Source: an uncultured Desulfatiglans sp. | Lineage (GTDB): Bacteria > Desulfobacterota > DSM-4660 > Desulfatiglandales > Desulfatiglandaceae | NCBI GenBank assembly: GCA_900498135.1 | Contig: LR026961.1 | Span: forward strand, 3,704,011-3,768,010 | DNA length: 64,000 nucleotides | Direction: 5' to 3' | Part shown: piece after piece, positions 35,481-45,126 of the stretch | Position numbering within the stretch: the stretch's first letter is position 1 | Layout of the letters: each line of letters opens with the position of its first letter | Notes under the pieces: model-generated | The model's database searches: none | What the model saw: the letters and a program-made list of their open reading frames with translations, nothing else | What the model was told of the DNA's origin: nothing | Made by a program: the position numbers and the translations under genes

Positions 35481-35906
35481 TCAGGCGGCCTTCCTGGCGA
35501 GCTTGATCGGATTGGGGCCGAGGGCCTTGATCTTCTCCGTCATCTCGGTGGCGATCTCCGCGAAGCGGGGCCCCTCGCCGGAAGACAGGTTGTACATCTG
35601 CAGCCGCTCTCCGCCGATGCCGACGGCGTCGAGGATCTTCTGCGCCGCCTCCACCCGCCGGCGCGCCCGGAGGTTCCCGCGGATGAACCGGCAGTCCCCC
35701 TCCATGCAGCCGACGATGTAGACGCCGTCGGCGCCCTTCTCGAAGGCGTGCAGCAGGTGGATGATGTCCACCTTGCCGGTGCAGGGGACGCGGATGATGC
35801 GGATCGTCCCGGGGTACTGAAGCCTCATCGAACCTGCCAGGTCCGCGGCGGTGTACCCTCAGAAGTTGCAGGCAAATGCGACGATGATCGGTTCGAACTG
35901 TTCCAT
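35481..35906 (-). CDS. mvhD: MvhD-like hydrogenase/heterodisulfide reductase iron-sulfur subunit, probable selenoprotein
   Basis: Small [2Fe-2S] electron-transfer protein of 141 residues that couples HdrA to partner oxidoreductases. Reading starts at ATG 35906 (MEQFEPIIVAFACNF) and meets UGA at 35859-35861, then continues in the same frame as GYTAADLAGSMRLQYPGTIR, IIRVPCTGKVDIIHLLHAFE, GADGVYIVGCMEGDCRFIRG and NLRARRRVEAAQKIL. In MvhD the position after CN(W/F) is a conserved cluster cysteine, so the UGA is read as selenocysteine 16. A hairpin 15 bases after the UGA supports recoding. An ordinary gene caller would start at ATG 35828 and lose the N-terminus. It lies 207 bases after the HdrA gene and 257 bases before metV. 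Confidence 0.88.
35830..35861 (-). promoter_or_regulatory. Candidate bacterial SECIS element in mvhD
   Basis: Fourteen bases after the UGA (35859-35861) the mRNA can form GGACCT-GGC-AGGTTC (six pairs including one G-U, three-base loop) at 35830-35844. Position and size are those of SelB-recognised hairpins. Loop sequence is short, so the exact fold needs computing. Confidence 0.5.
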
Positions 35907-36112
35907 GGTGATGTCCCCTCTGCGGCAAAGTCTGTGCCTTGCCGAACTGTTTGGTTGAGACGGCCCCCTGGGCTGCGGGGCATCCGGCTTTGTGTTGTGC
36001 GGAGCCGCCCGGTGCTGCCCGGAGGGTGGAGTTCCCCGCGGCCTGTGGTCAGCCGAACCGCAGGCCGGGGACCCCTTTTCCAGGGAGCATCCCGGCCTTG
36101 GCGGCGCACCGG

Positions 36113-39100
36113 CTAAAGCACCCCCTCCAGCAGGGCGTCCACCTTGCTGATGAGCTGTTCGTCCTCGTACCAGTTGAGCTCGATCGCCTTGGCCGGGCAC
36201 TCGGCCGCGCAGATGCCGCAGCCGTGGCAGAGGGCCTCGTCGATCTCGCTCGCCCCGAGCTCGTTGATGCGCGGCACGCCGTACGGGCAGGAGCGCACGC
36301 AGATGAGGCAGGAGGCGCACTTGTCCTGGTCCACCCGGGCCGTGACCGCCGAGAGGGTGATCTCGGTCTGGGAGAGGAACGTGGTGGCGCGCGAAGCGGC
36401 CGCCAGCGCCTGGGCGATGGTCTCGGAGACGAGCTTCGGGCTGTGTGCGGTGCCGCAGACGAAGACCCCGTCGCTCGCCATCTCGACCGGGCGGAGCTTG
36501 ACGTGCGCTTCCAGGAAGTACCCTTCGGCGTTCCGCGGCACCTTCATGATCGTCGCGAGTTCCTCGGTGTCCTGGGCGCGCATGCCGGCGCTGAGGGCCA
36601 CGAGGTCGGCGGCGACCTGGATGTCGCGCTGCAGGACGTGGTCGGTGAAGGTGACCGTGAGCCCGCCGTCCGAGCTTTCCACCCGGGGCGGGTTTTCCGG
36701 CTCGAAGCGGGCGAAGATCACGCCCATCTCGCGGGCCTGGCGGTAGTAGTCTTCGAGGAGCCCGTACATCCGCATGTCGCGGTAGAGGATGAAGACATCG
36801 GTGGCCGGGTTCATCTCCTTGATGTGGATGGCGTTCTTCACGGCGCTCTGGCAGCAGATCCTGGAGCAGTTGGGGTTCTCCTCGTTGCGGGATCCGACGC
36901 ACTGGATCATGACCACGCGCTCGACGCCGTCGAGGCCCGTTTCCTCGAGCCGCCGGCCGAGCTCGATCTGCGTGAGCACGCCCTCGTTCTCCCCGTAGAG
37001 GAATTCCTTCGGCACGTACTCCGTCGCGCCCGTGGCGAGGATCACCACGCCGTGGTCGATCTTCCGCTCGTACATACCGGGGCCGACCAGGACCTCCGTC
37101 GTGAAGTTCCCCTTGAAGCCGCTGAAGTCGACCACCAGGCTGTTGGTCAGGACCTGGATCTTCTCGTTCTGGTCCACCCGCTCGATCAGCTTGTCGATGT
37201 AGGCGCGGATGTCGGCGCCTTCGATGGTGGTGGTGAGCTGCCGTGAGAGGCCGCCAAGCTGCGGCTCCTTTTCGACGATCACCGTCTCGAACCCCTGGTC
37301 GGCCAGGCCGAGGGCCGCGTTCATGCCGGCCACGCCGCCGCCGACGATGAGGGCGCGCTTGTTGACCGGGATCCGCTTCTCGTGGAGCGGGTGCAGGAAG
37401 CCGGCCCGGGCGACCGCCATGCGGACGAGGTCCTTGGCCTTGACCGTCGCGGCCTCGTGGTCGCCCGCGTGCACCCAGGAGTCCTGGTCGCGGATGTTGG
37501 CCATCTCGAAAAGATACTTGTTCAGGCCGCAGGCCTGGAGGGTCTCCTGGAAGAGCGGCTCGTGGGTCCTCGGCGAACAGGAGGCGACCACGACGCGGTT
37601 CAGGTTGTGCTCCTTGATGACTTCCTTGATCTTGTCCTGGGTGTCCTGGGAACAGGTGAAGAGGTTGTTGTCGGCAAAGGCCACGTGGGGCAGCCCCGCC
37701 GCGTACTCGGTCACCGCCGGGACGTCCACCACGCCGGCGATGTTGATCCCGCAGTTGCAGACGAAGACGCCGATGCGCGGCTCCTGCCCGGCTACGTCGA
37801 TCTCGTCCGGGATTTCCAGGACCTTCGTCTCGAGCCAGCGCGCCGCGTCGAGCTTGGAACCGGCCGCGCAGGCCGCCGCGCTCGCCTCGACGACCGAGGT
37901 GGGGATGTCCTTCGGGCCCTGGAAGATGCCGCAGGCATAGACCCCCGGCCGCGAGGTGCTGACGGGCCTGAAGGGGTCGGTGGCGGCGAAGTGGTAGTGG
38001 TCGAGGTCGACCCCGACCCGCTCGGCGAGCCGGATCGTTTCGGTGTTGATCTGGAGGCCGACCGAAAGGACCACGATATCGAAGGCCTCGCCGTGGATGA
38101 CGCCGTTTTCATCCGAGTACTCAATCTGCAGGTCATCGGTCTCGGGGATCGGTGTGATACTGTGGACCCGTGAGCGCACGAACCGGACGCCGTGCTCGCG
38201 CTCCGCCCGGTTGTAGTACTTCTCGTAGTCCTTCCCGTAGGTGCGCATGTCCATGAAGAAGATCGCCGTGTCGAGTGGTTCCTTGCTGTGGTCCTTGGCG
38301 ATCACGGCCTCCTTGATGGCGTACATGCAGCAGACGGCCGAGCAGTAGCCGTTCCCGCACGTGTGCGGGTCGCGCGAGCCCACGCACTGGAGCCAGGCGA
38401 TCTTCCGCGGCTCCTTCTGGTCCGACGGCCGCTGGAGGTGCCCCATCGTGGGGCCGGAGGCGCTCAGGATCCGCTCGAACTCGCCGCTCGTGAGGATGTT
38501 CGGGTGCGACTTGTAGTGGTAGAGTTCCTCGTAAGGGGAGGGGTCGAACATGTCGTTGCCGGGGCAGAGGATGACGGACCCCACGGTGATCTCCCGCTCG
38601 AGGGCCATCTGTTCATGGTCGATCGCCTGGGCGAGGCAGGCCTTCACACACTGGTAGCACTCGCTGCAGATCCCGCACTTGAGGCAGCGCTGGGCCTCCT
38701 CCCGGACCTCCTCCTCGCTGAAGCCGAGGTTGATCTCCCCGAAGTTCCCGCGCCGCTCTTGGACGGGCAGGTGGCGCATCTCGACCCGCGGGCGGAAGGG
38801 CTCCCCCTTGGCGTCGGGCTTCTCGTAGGACCAGTCCTTTTCGCGCCCCTCGCGGAGGTCGACGTTGTTCAGATACCGGTCGATGCTCTCGGCCGCGGTC
38901 TTGCCACATTCGACCGCCTCCACGACCGATTTCGGGCCGTAGAAGACGTCGCCGCCCGCAAAGACCCACGGGGTCGGTGTCTGGAGCGTCACCGGGTCGG
39001 CCGTGAGGCCCCCGCGCGCGCCGACCGTGAGCCCTTCCTTCTCGGCGTAGGAGAGATCCGCCGCCTGGCCGATGGCCACGATGACCGTGTCGGCCTCGAG

Positions 39101-40552
39101 GGTGGTCAGATCCGCCTCGTCGTACTGCGGGCGGAAGGCGCCCTTTTCGTCGAAGACGGCGGTGCAGCGCTTGAACTCGAGCCCGGCGAGCCGCCCGTCC
39201 TTCTCGATGAAGGCGCGCGGGCCGAGGCTGTTGACGATCTTGACCCCCTCCTCGAGCGCCTCTTCGATCTCGTAGTCCCAGGCCGGCATCTCCTCGCGCT
39301 TCTCGAGGCAGGCGAGGGTGACGTCCTTTCCGCCTTTGCGCAGAGCAGTCAGGGCTACGTCCACGGCCACATTGCCGCCCCCCACCACGATGACGCGCTC
39401 GCCCACCGCGACCGGCCGTTCGAGCGCCGCGTCACGCAGAAAGTCGACGCCCTTCAGCACCCCGGGGAGGTCCTCGCCCGGCACGTTGAGCCCGCGGCTC
39501 AGGTGAAGGCCCGTGCCGATGAAGACGGCCTTGTACCCGTCAGCCTCGAGCCCTTCGAGCGTGACGTCCACGCCGAAGGCGACCCCGGTCCGGATCTCGA
39601 CCCCCATGGCCTCGACGATGCCGATCTCGCGGGCCAGGATGTCGCGGGGCAGCCGGTAGGCCGGGATGCCGACGGCCATCATGCCGCCCGCCACCGGGAG
39701 CTTTTCGAAGACCGTGACGGTGTATCCCTTCAGCGCCAGGAAATAGGCCGCCGCCAGGCCGGCCGGACCGGCGCCGATGACCGCCACCTTTTCGTCCCGC
39801 TTCTCCTCCGGGAGCGACGGCACATAGGGCTCATCACCGCTCCGGTCGACGTCGGCCAGGAACCGGTGAAGGTACTGGATCGAGATCGGTTCGTCCACGT
39901 CCCCCCGCGTGCAGATCCCCTCGCACGGGTGGTGGCAAACGCGCCCGCAGACCGCGGGGAAGGGGTGCGCCTCCATGAAGAGCTCGAGCGCCTCACGGTA
40001 TTTCCCCTGGTTGATGAGGGCGATGTAGCCCTGGATGCTGACGTGCGCGGGGCAGGTGGCCTTGCAGGGGGCGGTCCCGCGTTTGCTGATGGCGTAGCCG
40101 CCCGGGATGGCCTGGGGGTATTTCTTGTAGGTGGCTTTGCGTTTGCTGAGCCCGAGGTTGTACTCGTCGTCCACTTCGATCGGGCAGACCTTGGTGCACT
40201 CCCCGCAGCTCGTGCACTTCGAGAGGTCCACGTAGCGGGGCTCCAGCCTCACGCGGGCCTGGAACAGCCCCTCGTCCCCTTCGAGGTCCATCAGTTCCGC
40301 GTTGGTCAACAACTCGATGTTCAGGTGCCGGCCGACCTCGACCAGCTTGGGTGAGATAATTCACATCGCGCAGTCATTGGTGGGAAATGTCTTGTCCAAC
40401 TGGGACATGAGCCCGCCGATGGCGGACGATTTTTCCACCAGATAGACATAGTACCCCGAGTTGGCGAGGTCGAGGGCGGACTGCATCCCGGCGATGCCGC
40501 CCCCCACCACCATGACCGATCCCGATACCTTCTTTGCCTGATTCTCCGTCAT
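36113..40552 (-). CDS. hdrA: Long HdrA (HdrL-like): HdrA with inserted GltD/NfnB module plus second HdrA; probable selenoprotein
   Basis: Flavin/Fe-S protein of about 1,479 residues. It starts at ATG 40552 ([20 protein letters not shown]). UGA at 40361-40363 (residue 64) stands in the HdrA motif [19 protein letters not shown], where relatives have Cys, so it is read as selenocysteine. Order of modules: HdrA FAD part (1-110); ferredoxin [12 protein letters not shown] (about 113); GltD/NfnB-like NAD(P)H module (about 155-600) with [23 protein letters not shown] and [13 protein letters not shown]; ferredoxin-like [13 protein letters not shown] (about 622) and the rest of the first HdrA; then a second HdrA from [13 protein letters not shown] (about 927) with FAD motif [13 protein letters not shown] (about 1070) and two C-terminal [4Fe-4S] motifs. 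I infer flavin-based electron bifurcation or confurcation between NAD(P)H, ferredoxin and MetFV/MvhD. Confidence 0.92.
40327..40363 (-). promoter_or_regulatory. Candidate bacterial SECIS element in hdrA
   Basis: Starting 15 bases after the UGA (40361-40363), GCTGG (40342-40346) pairs with CCGGC (40327-40331) around the loop TCGAGGTCGG. The loop includes GGTC, similar to the GGUC apical loop recognised by SelB in formate dehydrogenase mRNAs. Confidence 0.55.
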
Positions 40553-40569
40553 GACGCTGGTTTCCTTTC

Positions 40570-41454
40570 TTAGAGCCTGGCGATGTCCAGGACCTGGGGG
40601 AGCTTGTCCTCCCACCCGATGGTTGAAATCAAGGTTCCGGCAAGGCCCATCTCCCTGAAGGCGGCTACGAGTTCGCCGGCGATCTTCGTGCACTGGTAGG
40701 CCTTGTCGCCGGCCTTCTGGATCGACTGGATGGTGTCGGGCGGAATGGAGATGTGGCGGATGTTGCGGTCGATGTAGCGCGCCATGCCGGCGGATTTGAG
40801 CAGCAGGACGGTCGGGATGACGGCCACGCGCGAGGTGTCGATGCGCTTCAGGACGGCCTTCAGCCGGTCGGGCTCGAAGATCGGGGTGGTGACGATGTAG
40901 CGCACGCCGAGGTCGATCTTCTTCTGGAGCTCGGCCAGCTCCACCTCGAGGGCGCCGCCCGCCGCCCCGGCGTTGAAGGTGGTGCCCACGATGAAGGCCG
41001 GGGGAGGGCCCTGCAGTTCGATGCCGGCCATGTCCTTGCCTCCCCCCAGGGTCTGGAGCATGCCGAGGAGTTCGAGCAGGTCGAGGTCGTTGACCGCCCG
41101 GGCCTGGTGGTGGTCGCCGAAGGTGATGTCCTCCCCCTGCACCGCCATGACGGATTGGATCCCGAGAGCGCCCGCCCCGAGCATGTCGGCCTGGAGCGCC
41201 AGGCGGTTCCGGTCGCGGCAGCAGGCCTGCAGGACCGTGTCGAACCCGTGCCCCTGCAGGAAGGCGCAGCCCGCGAGCGAACTCGCCTTCATGACGGCGT
41301 TGGCCATCTCGGGGACCACGAGGGCGTCCACGCGGCCTTTGACCAGACCGGCGTTCTTCAGCAGCATCGAAAAATCCGACCCCTTCGGCGGCTCCAGTTC
41401 GCCCAGAACGATAAACTCACCGGCTTTGATCTTTGCCTCCAGTTTCATGCTCAT
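40570..41454 (-). CDS. MetF-family protein, second homologue in the Hdr operon
   Basis: A 294-residue TIM-barrel protein related to methylenetetrahydrofolate reductase: [114 protein letters not shown] and [19 protein letters not shown]. It differs clearly from the MetF encoded at 34 kb and lacks some of its folate-pocket motifs (for example GDHQTFGD becomes [10 protein letters not shown]). It may act on another one-carbon carrier, or be a regulatory or folate-binding subunit. A GGAGGAATC ribosome site precedes the ATG. Its stop lies only 17 bases before the HdrA start, so the two are strongly co-expressed. Confidence 0.85.
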   Translation of the reverse strand: MSMKLEAKIKAGEFIVLGELEPPKGSDFSMLLKNAGLVKGRVDALVVPEMANAVMKASSLAGCAFLQGHGFDTVLQACCRDRNRLALQADMLGAGALGIQSVMAVQGEDITFGDHHQARAVNDLDLLELLGMLQTLGGGKDMAGIELQGPPPAFIVGTTFNAGAAGGALEVELAELQKKIDLGVRYIVTTPIFEPDRLKAVLKRIDTSRVAVIPTVLLLKSAGMARYIDRNIRHISIPPDTIQSIQKAGDKAYQCTKIAGELVAAFREMGLAGTLISTIGWEDKLPQVLDIARL

Positions 41455-41469
41455 GATTCCTCCCAGGAA

Positions 41470-41847
41470 TTAATGTGGCGGCCTGTTCATGGCGTTAGCG
41501 ATCGCCATTTCGAGGTCCTGAATGCCAAACGACTTGATGTGGTAAAAAAAGATCCGCTGTTGGCGCACCTTGCTCTCGAACTCCGGCGTGTTGGTCTCGG
41601 CGCAGATGATGATCGGGAGGTTCTCTGCCATGCCCTTGATGATCGAGATGAAGGCGCAGTCTTCCTCCAGCAGGGATGCGTCGAGGACCAGCGCGTCCAC
41701 GCGCTGGCTCTGGATGGTCAGGAGCGTCTCCTTGAGGGTGCCGGCATGCACCCCCTCGAGTCCGTTGTCATCCATGAAAGGCCTCAGCTCCGGGGCCATG
41801 ACGCTTTGCGGTTCGGCGATGAGAACGGTCTTGCGCGATGCATCCAT
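41470..41847 (-). CDS. Pseudo-receiver / atypical response-regulator protein
   Basis: A 125-residue CheY-like domain at the head of the Hdr/Met operon. The phospho-acceptor Asp region is VDALVLDASLLEEDC and the Lys is in FYHIKSFGIQD. The usual N-terminal acidic pair is reduced to IAEPQS (only one acidic residue), so metal-assisted phosphorylation may be weak or lost. Start ATG 41847 (MDASRKTVLIAEPQ) is chosen because TAAGGT lies 9 bases before it; the frame extends to 41910 without support. It is followed after 15 bases by the second MetF homologue. A sigma-54 promoter-like sequence lies about 120 bases upstream. Confidence 0.72.
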   Translation of the reverse strand: MDASRKTVLIAEPQSVMAPELRPFMDDNGLEGVHAGTLKETLLTIQSQRVDALVLDASLLEEDCAFISIIKGMAENLPIIICAETNTPEFESKVRQQRIFFYHIKSFGIQDLEMAIANAMNRPPH

Positions 41848-42204
41848 AAGCTGTGACCTTATCGGGTTGTCTTGCTGTCCACCGTTCAGCCCTTCTCTCC
41901 GGGGCCGCATCTCTGAAACGGGATTCAGCGAACCAAGCGCCGGATCCCCGGATGCGCCTGAGTAAGAAGCAACAATGATGCCAGAATGGCTTAGTGATGG
42001 ATATTACGAGATAAAGAGCCGTTCACGCGAGGCACGGGAAGGGGATAGGGCGGGCCGGATGGGGCAATTTGTAGCACTGCGCGGGGCGATGATTTCTAAC
42101 ATATTGACATAACAAGGCTTATAAAAATGCGGCATAATGCCCCGTCTGTTACCTTGTGCCCCAATCGTTTTGATGAGATGCCTCGCTGTGATTGAGGGCC
42201 TCCT
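41848..42204. other. Control region between NtrC-type activator and Hdr/Met operon
   Basis: About 357 bases. It holds the minus-strand sigma-54 promoter candidate (41968-41983). The distal part (42000-42150) is where activator-binding sites would be expected; no clear palindromic enhancer was recognised. A TTGACA at 42113 on the plus strand lacks a matching -10. Confidence 0.45.
41968..41983 (-). promoter_or_regulatory. Sigma-54 promoter-like sequence for the Hdr/Met operon
   Basis: On the minus strand the sequence is TGGCATCATTGTTGCT, matching the -24/-12 consensus TGGCACRNNNNTTGCW at 10 of 12 specified positions, with GG and GC correctly spaced. The predicted start lies about 110 bases before the pseudo-receiver gene, with an NtrC-family activator gene immediately upstream. 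Confidence 0.6.
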
Positions 42205-43569
42205 CTATTCGAGCCCGTATTTCTTGATCTTGAGGCCGAGCGTCTTGCGGTTGATGCCGAGGATCTCGGCGGCCTTGATCTTTTTTCCGCGGGTGAGGCG
42301 CAGGACGAAGGCGATGTACTTCTTTTCGAGCTCCTCGAGGGTGAAGGGCTCCTCCGAGAACATCTGGAATTCGCCCTGGCGCTGGGAGATGAAGGCGGGG
42401 AGGTCGCGCGCGCGAATGACCGGGGTGTCTTCCAGGATCAGGACCCGCTCGATGGTGTGCTCGAGCTCCCGGACGTTGCCGGGCCAGGCGTACTCCTGGA
42501 GGATCTCCATCGCCTCGGCGGAGACCTCGGGGAGGGCGCGCTTCAGCTTGCGGCAGTATTTTTCGAGAAAGTGGTGGATGAGGAGCGGGATGTCGTCGGT
42601 GCGCTCCCTGAGCGGCGGGAGCCTGAGCGGCACGACGCTCAGGCGGTAGAAGAGGTCCTCCCGGAAGGTCCCGGCGGCGACGCTTTCGGCCAGGTTCCGG
42701 TTGCTGGCCGAGAGGATCCGGATGTCGAGGCGCGTCTTCTTCTGGTCCCCGACCTTCATGAACTCGCGCTCCTGGATGACGCGGAGGAGCTTAGCCTGGA
42801 TCTTCAGGCTCAGGTTGGAGACCTCGTCGAAGAAGAAGGTCCCGTGGTTGGCGAGTTCGAAGAGCCCGTGCTTGGTCTGGATGGCGCCGGTGAAGGACCC
42901 CTTGACGTGCCCGAAGAGCTCGCTTTCGAGCAGCGTCTCCACGAGCGACGAGCAGTCGACGGCCACGAACTCACGGTCTTTCCTGAGGCTCTTGGCGTGG
43001 ATTGCCCGCGCGACGAGCTCCTTGCCGGTACCGCTCTCGCCGGTGATGAGGACCGTGCTGTCGGTCGGCGCCACGCGCAGGATCTTCTCGAAGATCTTCT
43101 TCATCGGGCGGCTTCGGCCGATGATGAGGCTGTCCTCCGAGTCGATCTGGAGGCCCTTTTCCCCGAGCGCCCCGGCCTGTCCCGCCTCGGCCTCCGGAGG
43201 CCAGACGATCTTCTTGAGCGCGGCGTCGAGGTCGTCCAGGCGGAAGGGCTTGACGAGATAGTCGAGCGCCCCGAGCTTCATCGCGTGGACGGCGGTGTCG
43301 ATCGTCGGGTAGCCGGTGATCATGATGACGGGGAGCTCCGGGTGGGCGGTGCGGATGCGTTTGAGGAGTTCGACCCCGTCCATGTCCGGTATCCGGATGT
43401 CGAGGAGCGCCAGGTCGAAGTGCGTCCGGGCGAGCATCTGCAGGGCCTCTTCCGCCGCTGCGACGGCGACGGCCTCGAGCCCGCGGCTCTGCAAAGCCCG
43501 CTTGATGCCGCTCCGGACGACCGCCTCGTCGTCGACGACCAGGACGCGGCGGATGGAATCATAGGTCAT
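42205..43569 (-). CDS. NtrC-family sigma-54-dependent response regulator
   Basis: Transcription activator of 454 residues. Receiver domain (residues 5-120) has VLVVDDEAVV, phospho-acceptor in ALLDIRIPDMDGVEL and Lys in DYLVKPFRLDD. The AAA+ domain has Walker A GESGTGKE, the sigma-54 contact loop ESELFGHVKGSFTGA (GSFTGA in place of the usual GAFTGA), Walker B GTFFFDEVSNLSL and the arginine-finger region. A Fis-type HTH closes the protein ([20 protein letters not shown]). Start ATG 43569 matches the receiver start; an ORF 11 codons longer is unsupported. It is encoded downstream of two histidine kinases on the same strand and faces the sigma-54 promoter of the Hdr/Met operon, its likely target. 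Confidence 0.94.
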   Translation of the reverse strand: MTYDSIRRVLVVDDEAVVRSGIKRALQSRGLEAVAVAAAEEALQMLARTHFDLALLDIRIPDMDGVELLKRIRTAHPELPVIMITGYPTIDTAVHAMKLGALDYLVKPFRLDDLDAALKKIVWPPEAEAGQAGALGEKGLQIDSEDSLIIGRSRPMKKIFEKILRVAPTDSTVLITGESGTGKELVARAIHAKSLRKDREFVAVDCSSLVETLLESELFGHVKGSFTGAIQTKHGLFELANHGTFFFDEVSNLSLKIQAKLLRVIQEREFMKVGDQKKTRLDIRILSASNRNLAESVAAGTFREDLFYRLSVVPLRLPPLRERTDDIPLLIHHFLEKYCRKLKRALPEVSAEAMEILQEYAWPGNVRELEHTIERVLILEDTPVIRARDLPAFISQRQGEFQMFSEEPFTLEELEKKYIAFVLRLTRGKKIKAAEILGINRKTLGLKIKKYGLE

Positions 43570-43650
43570 CGGGGCTCCTCTTCGCTTCGGCTCGGGAAAC
43601 ACGCGTTCCCATTCAGGACTGAAAAAACTCGAGGTCCGGGCGGGCTGCGC

Positions 43651-45126
43651 TCAGGGCGCGATGGCGGGCAGGAGGATCCGGAAGGTGGTCCCGCCGTCCG
43701 GGACGCTTTCGACATCGATGCTCCCGTGGTGCGCCTCGATCACCCCCTTCACGATGGCCAGCCCCAGCCCGGTGCCCATGACCTGCCTCGTCTTGGGGTT
43801 CTTGACCCGGTAGAACTTGTCGAAGATCTTGGGCAGCTCCTCCGGCGCGATGCCGATGCCCCGGTCCTGAACCTTGATTTCCACGTACTCCCCTTGACCC
43901 TCGGCGGTGATGGTCACCTCGCCCCCGTCGGGCGAGTAGTTGATCGCGTTGCTGATGAGGTTCGTCATGACCTCGTCCATGTGCTTCGGATCGGCCGAGA
44001 TGGGCGCGAGGTTCCGGGCGGTGAAGCGGACCGTCACGCCTTGTTCGCCGGCACGCGGCTCCATGAGCGCGACCGTCTCCTCGATGATCTTCTGGAGGTC
44101 GGTCGGGACGCGGGTCTGCACGGTGTGGGCGGACTCGATCTTGGCGATGTCCAGGAGGTCGTTGATCAGGTCCAGCAGGCCGTCGATCTTCTTCATCCCC
44201 CGCGCGATGAAGTCCTTCTGCTTCGGGTCGAGCGGGCCGGCAAGCCCCTCCAGCATGACGCTCTGCTGCTGCCGGATCGAGACGAGCGGACTGCGCAGCT
44301 CGTGGGCGACCATGTGCACGAAATCCGTCTTCATTGCATCGAGCTGCTTGAAGGGCGTGATGTCTTCGAGCACCGTCACGGTCCCCACGACCCCGTCTTC
44401 GGGGCCGAGGGCCGGTGCGGAGATGGCCCGCAGAAACCGCCGCCCGGCCTGGATCTCCCGGGCGACCGTGGCATCCGGGGCGGACTCGCCCGACTGGATC
44501 TTCTTGAGTGTCCCGATCAGGTCCTCGTCCTGCAGGAAGGCCTTGACGGAGGCGGGGAAGGCCGTGTCGGGTCCGAGTTCCAGGAGCCGCATCAGCGCCG
44601 GGTTGTGGAGTACCACCTCGAGGTTCCGATTGGTCACCATGATGCCGTTCGCCAGGCAGTTGATGATCGTCCGCAGCCGGCTCTTCTCGAGGCTCAGGTC
44701 GTAGAGGTTGCGGCTGTTCTCCTCCTGGAAGCGCTTCGCCTGCTGCTCGAGGCGCCGCTTTTCCGCGGCCCGGGCGATGGTCAGGAGGAAGGGGTCGATC
44801 TGGAACGGCTTCGTGATGAAGTCGTAGGCGCCCTTCTTCATGCAGTTCACGGCCGTGTCGACCGTGCCGTGGCCCGTGATGATGATGACCGGGATGTCGG
44901 CGTAGTGCTCTTTCAGGATCTCGAGCAGCGTCTCCCCGTCCATGACAGGCATCTTCAGGTCGAGCAGGATCACGTCGACGGGCTGTTTCTGCAGGATGTC
45001 GAGGGCGACCTGGCCGTTCTCCGCCCCGGTGACCGTGTAGCCGCGGGTTGAAAGCACGCGGTTGCAGCCGTCCCGGATGGTCTTCTCGTCGTCTACCACC
45101 AGAATGTCGGGTTTGTCATCCGTCAT
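43651..45126 (-). CDS. Hybrid protein: N-terminal receiver + PAS + histidine kinase
   Basis: A 491-residue signalling protein with the receiver in front of the kinase. Residues 1-125: receiver with VVDDEKTIRDG, phospho-acceptor in VILLDLKMPVMDGETL and Lys in FITKPFQID. A coiled-coil linker and PAS-like segment (LRTIINCLANGIMVTNRNLE) follow. The HisKA box is FVHMVAHELRSPLVSIRQQQ and the HATPase boxes are NLISNAINYSPDGG, VQDRGIGIAPEEL and GTGLGLAIVKGVIEAHHG. No membrane segment is visible, so it is cytoplasmic. It overlaps the upstream kinase gene by 11 bases, and lies 81 bases before the NtrC-type activator gene, so the three genes form one signalling unit. Confidence 0.92.
   Translation of the reverse strand: MTDDKPDILVVDDEKTIRDGCNRVLSTRGYTVTGAENGQVALDILQKQPVDVILLDLKMPVMDGETLLEILKEHYADIPVIIITGHGTVDTAVNCMKKGAYDFITKPFQIDPFLLTIARAAEKRRLEQQAKRFQEENSRNLYDLSLEKSRLRTIINCLANGIMVTNRNLEVVLHNPALMRLLELGPDTAFPASVKAFLQDEDLIGTLKKIQSGESAPDATVAREIQAGRRFLRAISAPALGPEDGVVGTVTVLEDITPFKQLDAMKTDFVHMVAHELRSPLVSIRQQQSVMLEGLAGPLDPKQKDFIARGMKKIDGLLDLINDLLDIAKIESAHTVQTRVPTDLQKIIEETVALMEPRAGEQGVTVRFTARNLAPISADPKHMDEVMTNLISNAINYSPDGGEVTITAEGQGEYVEIKVQDRGIGIAPEELPKIFDKFYRVKNPKTRQVMGTGLGLAIVKGVIEAHHGSIDVESVPDGGTTFRILLPAIAP

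Noticed and set aside
38192-40354. Plus-strand open frame of about 720 codons opposite HdrA
   Set aside because: No recognisable motifs; the minus strand encodes HdrA with many intact cofactor motifs.
42113-42143. TTGACA on the plus strand followed by TATAAA- and CATAAT-like boxes
   Set aside because: Spacing to either box is wrong (10 or 23 bases) and no plus-strand gene follows.
42457-45051. Long plus-strand open frame (about 860 codons) opposite the kinase and NtrC genes
   Set aside because: Composition is an antisense artefact of high-GC coding sequence and it spans two well-supported minus-strand genes.
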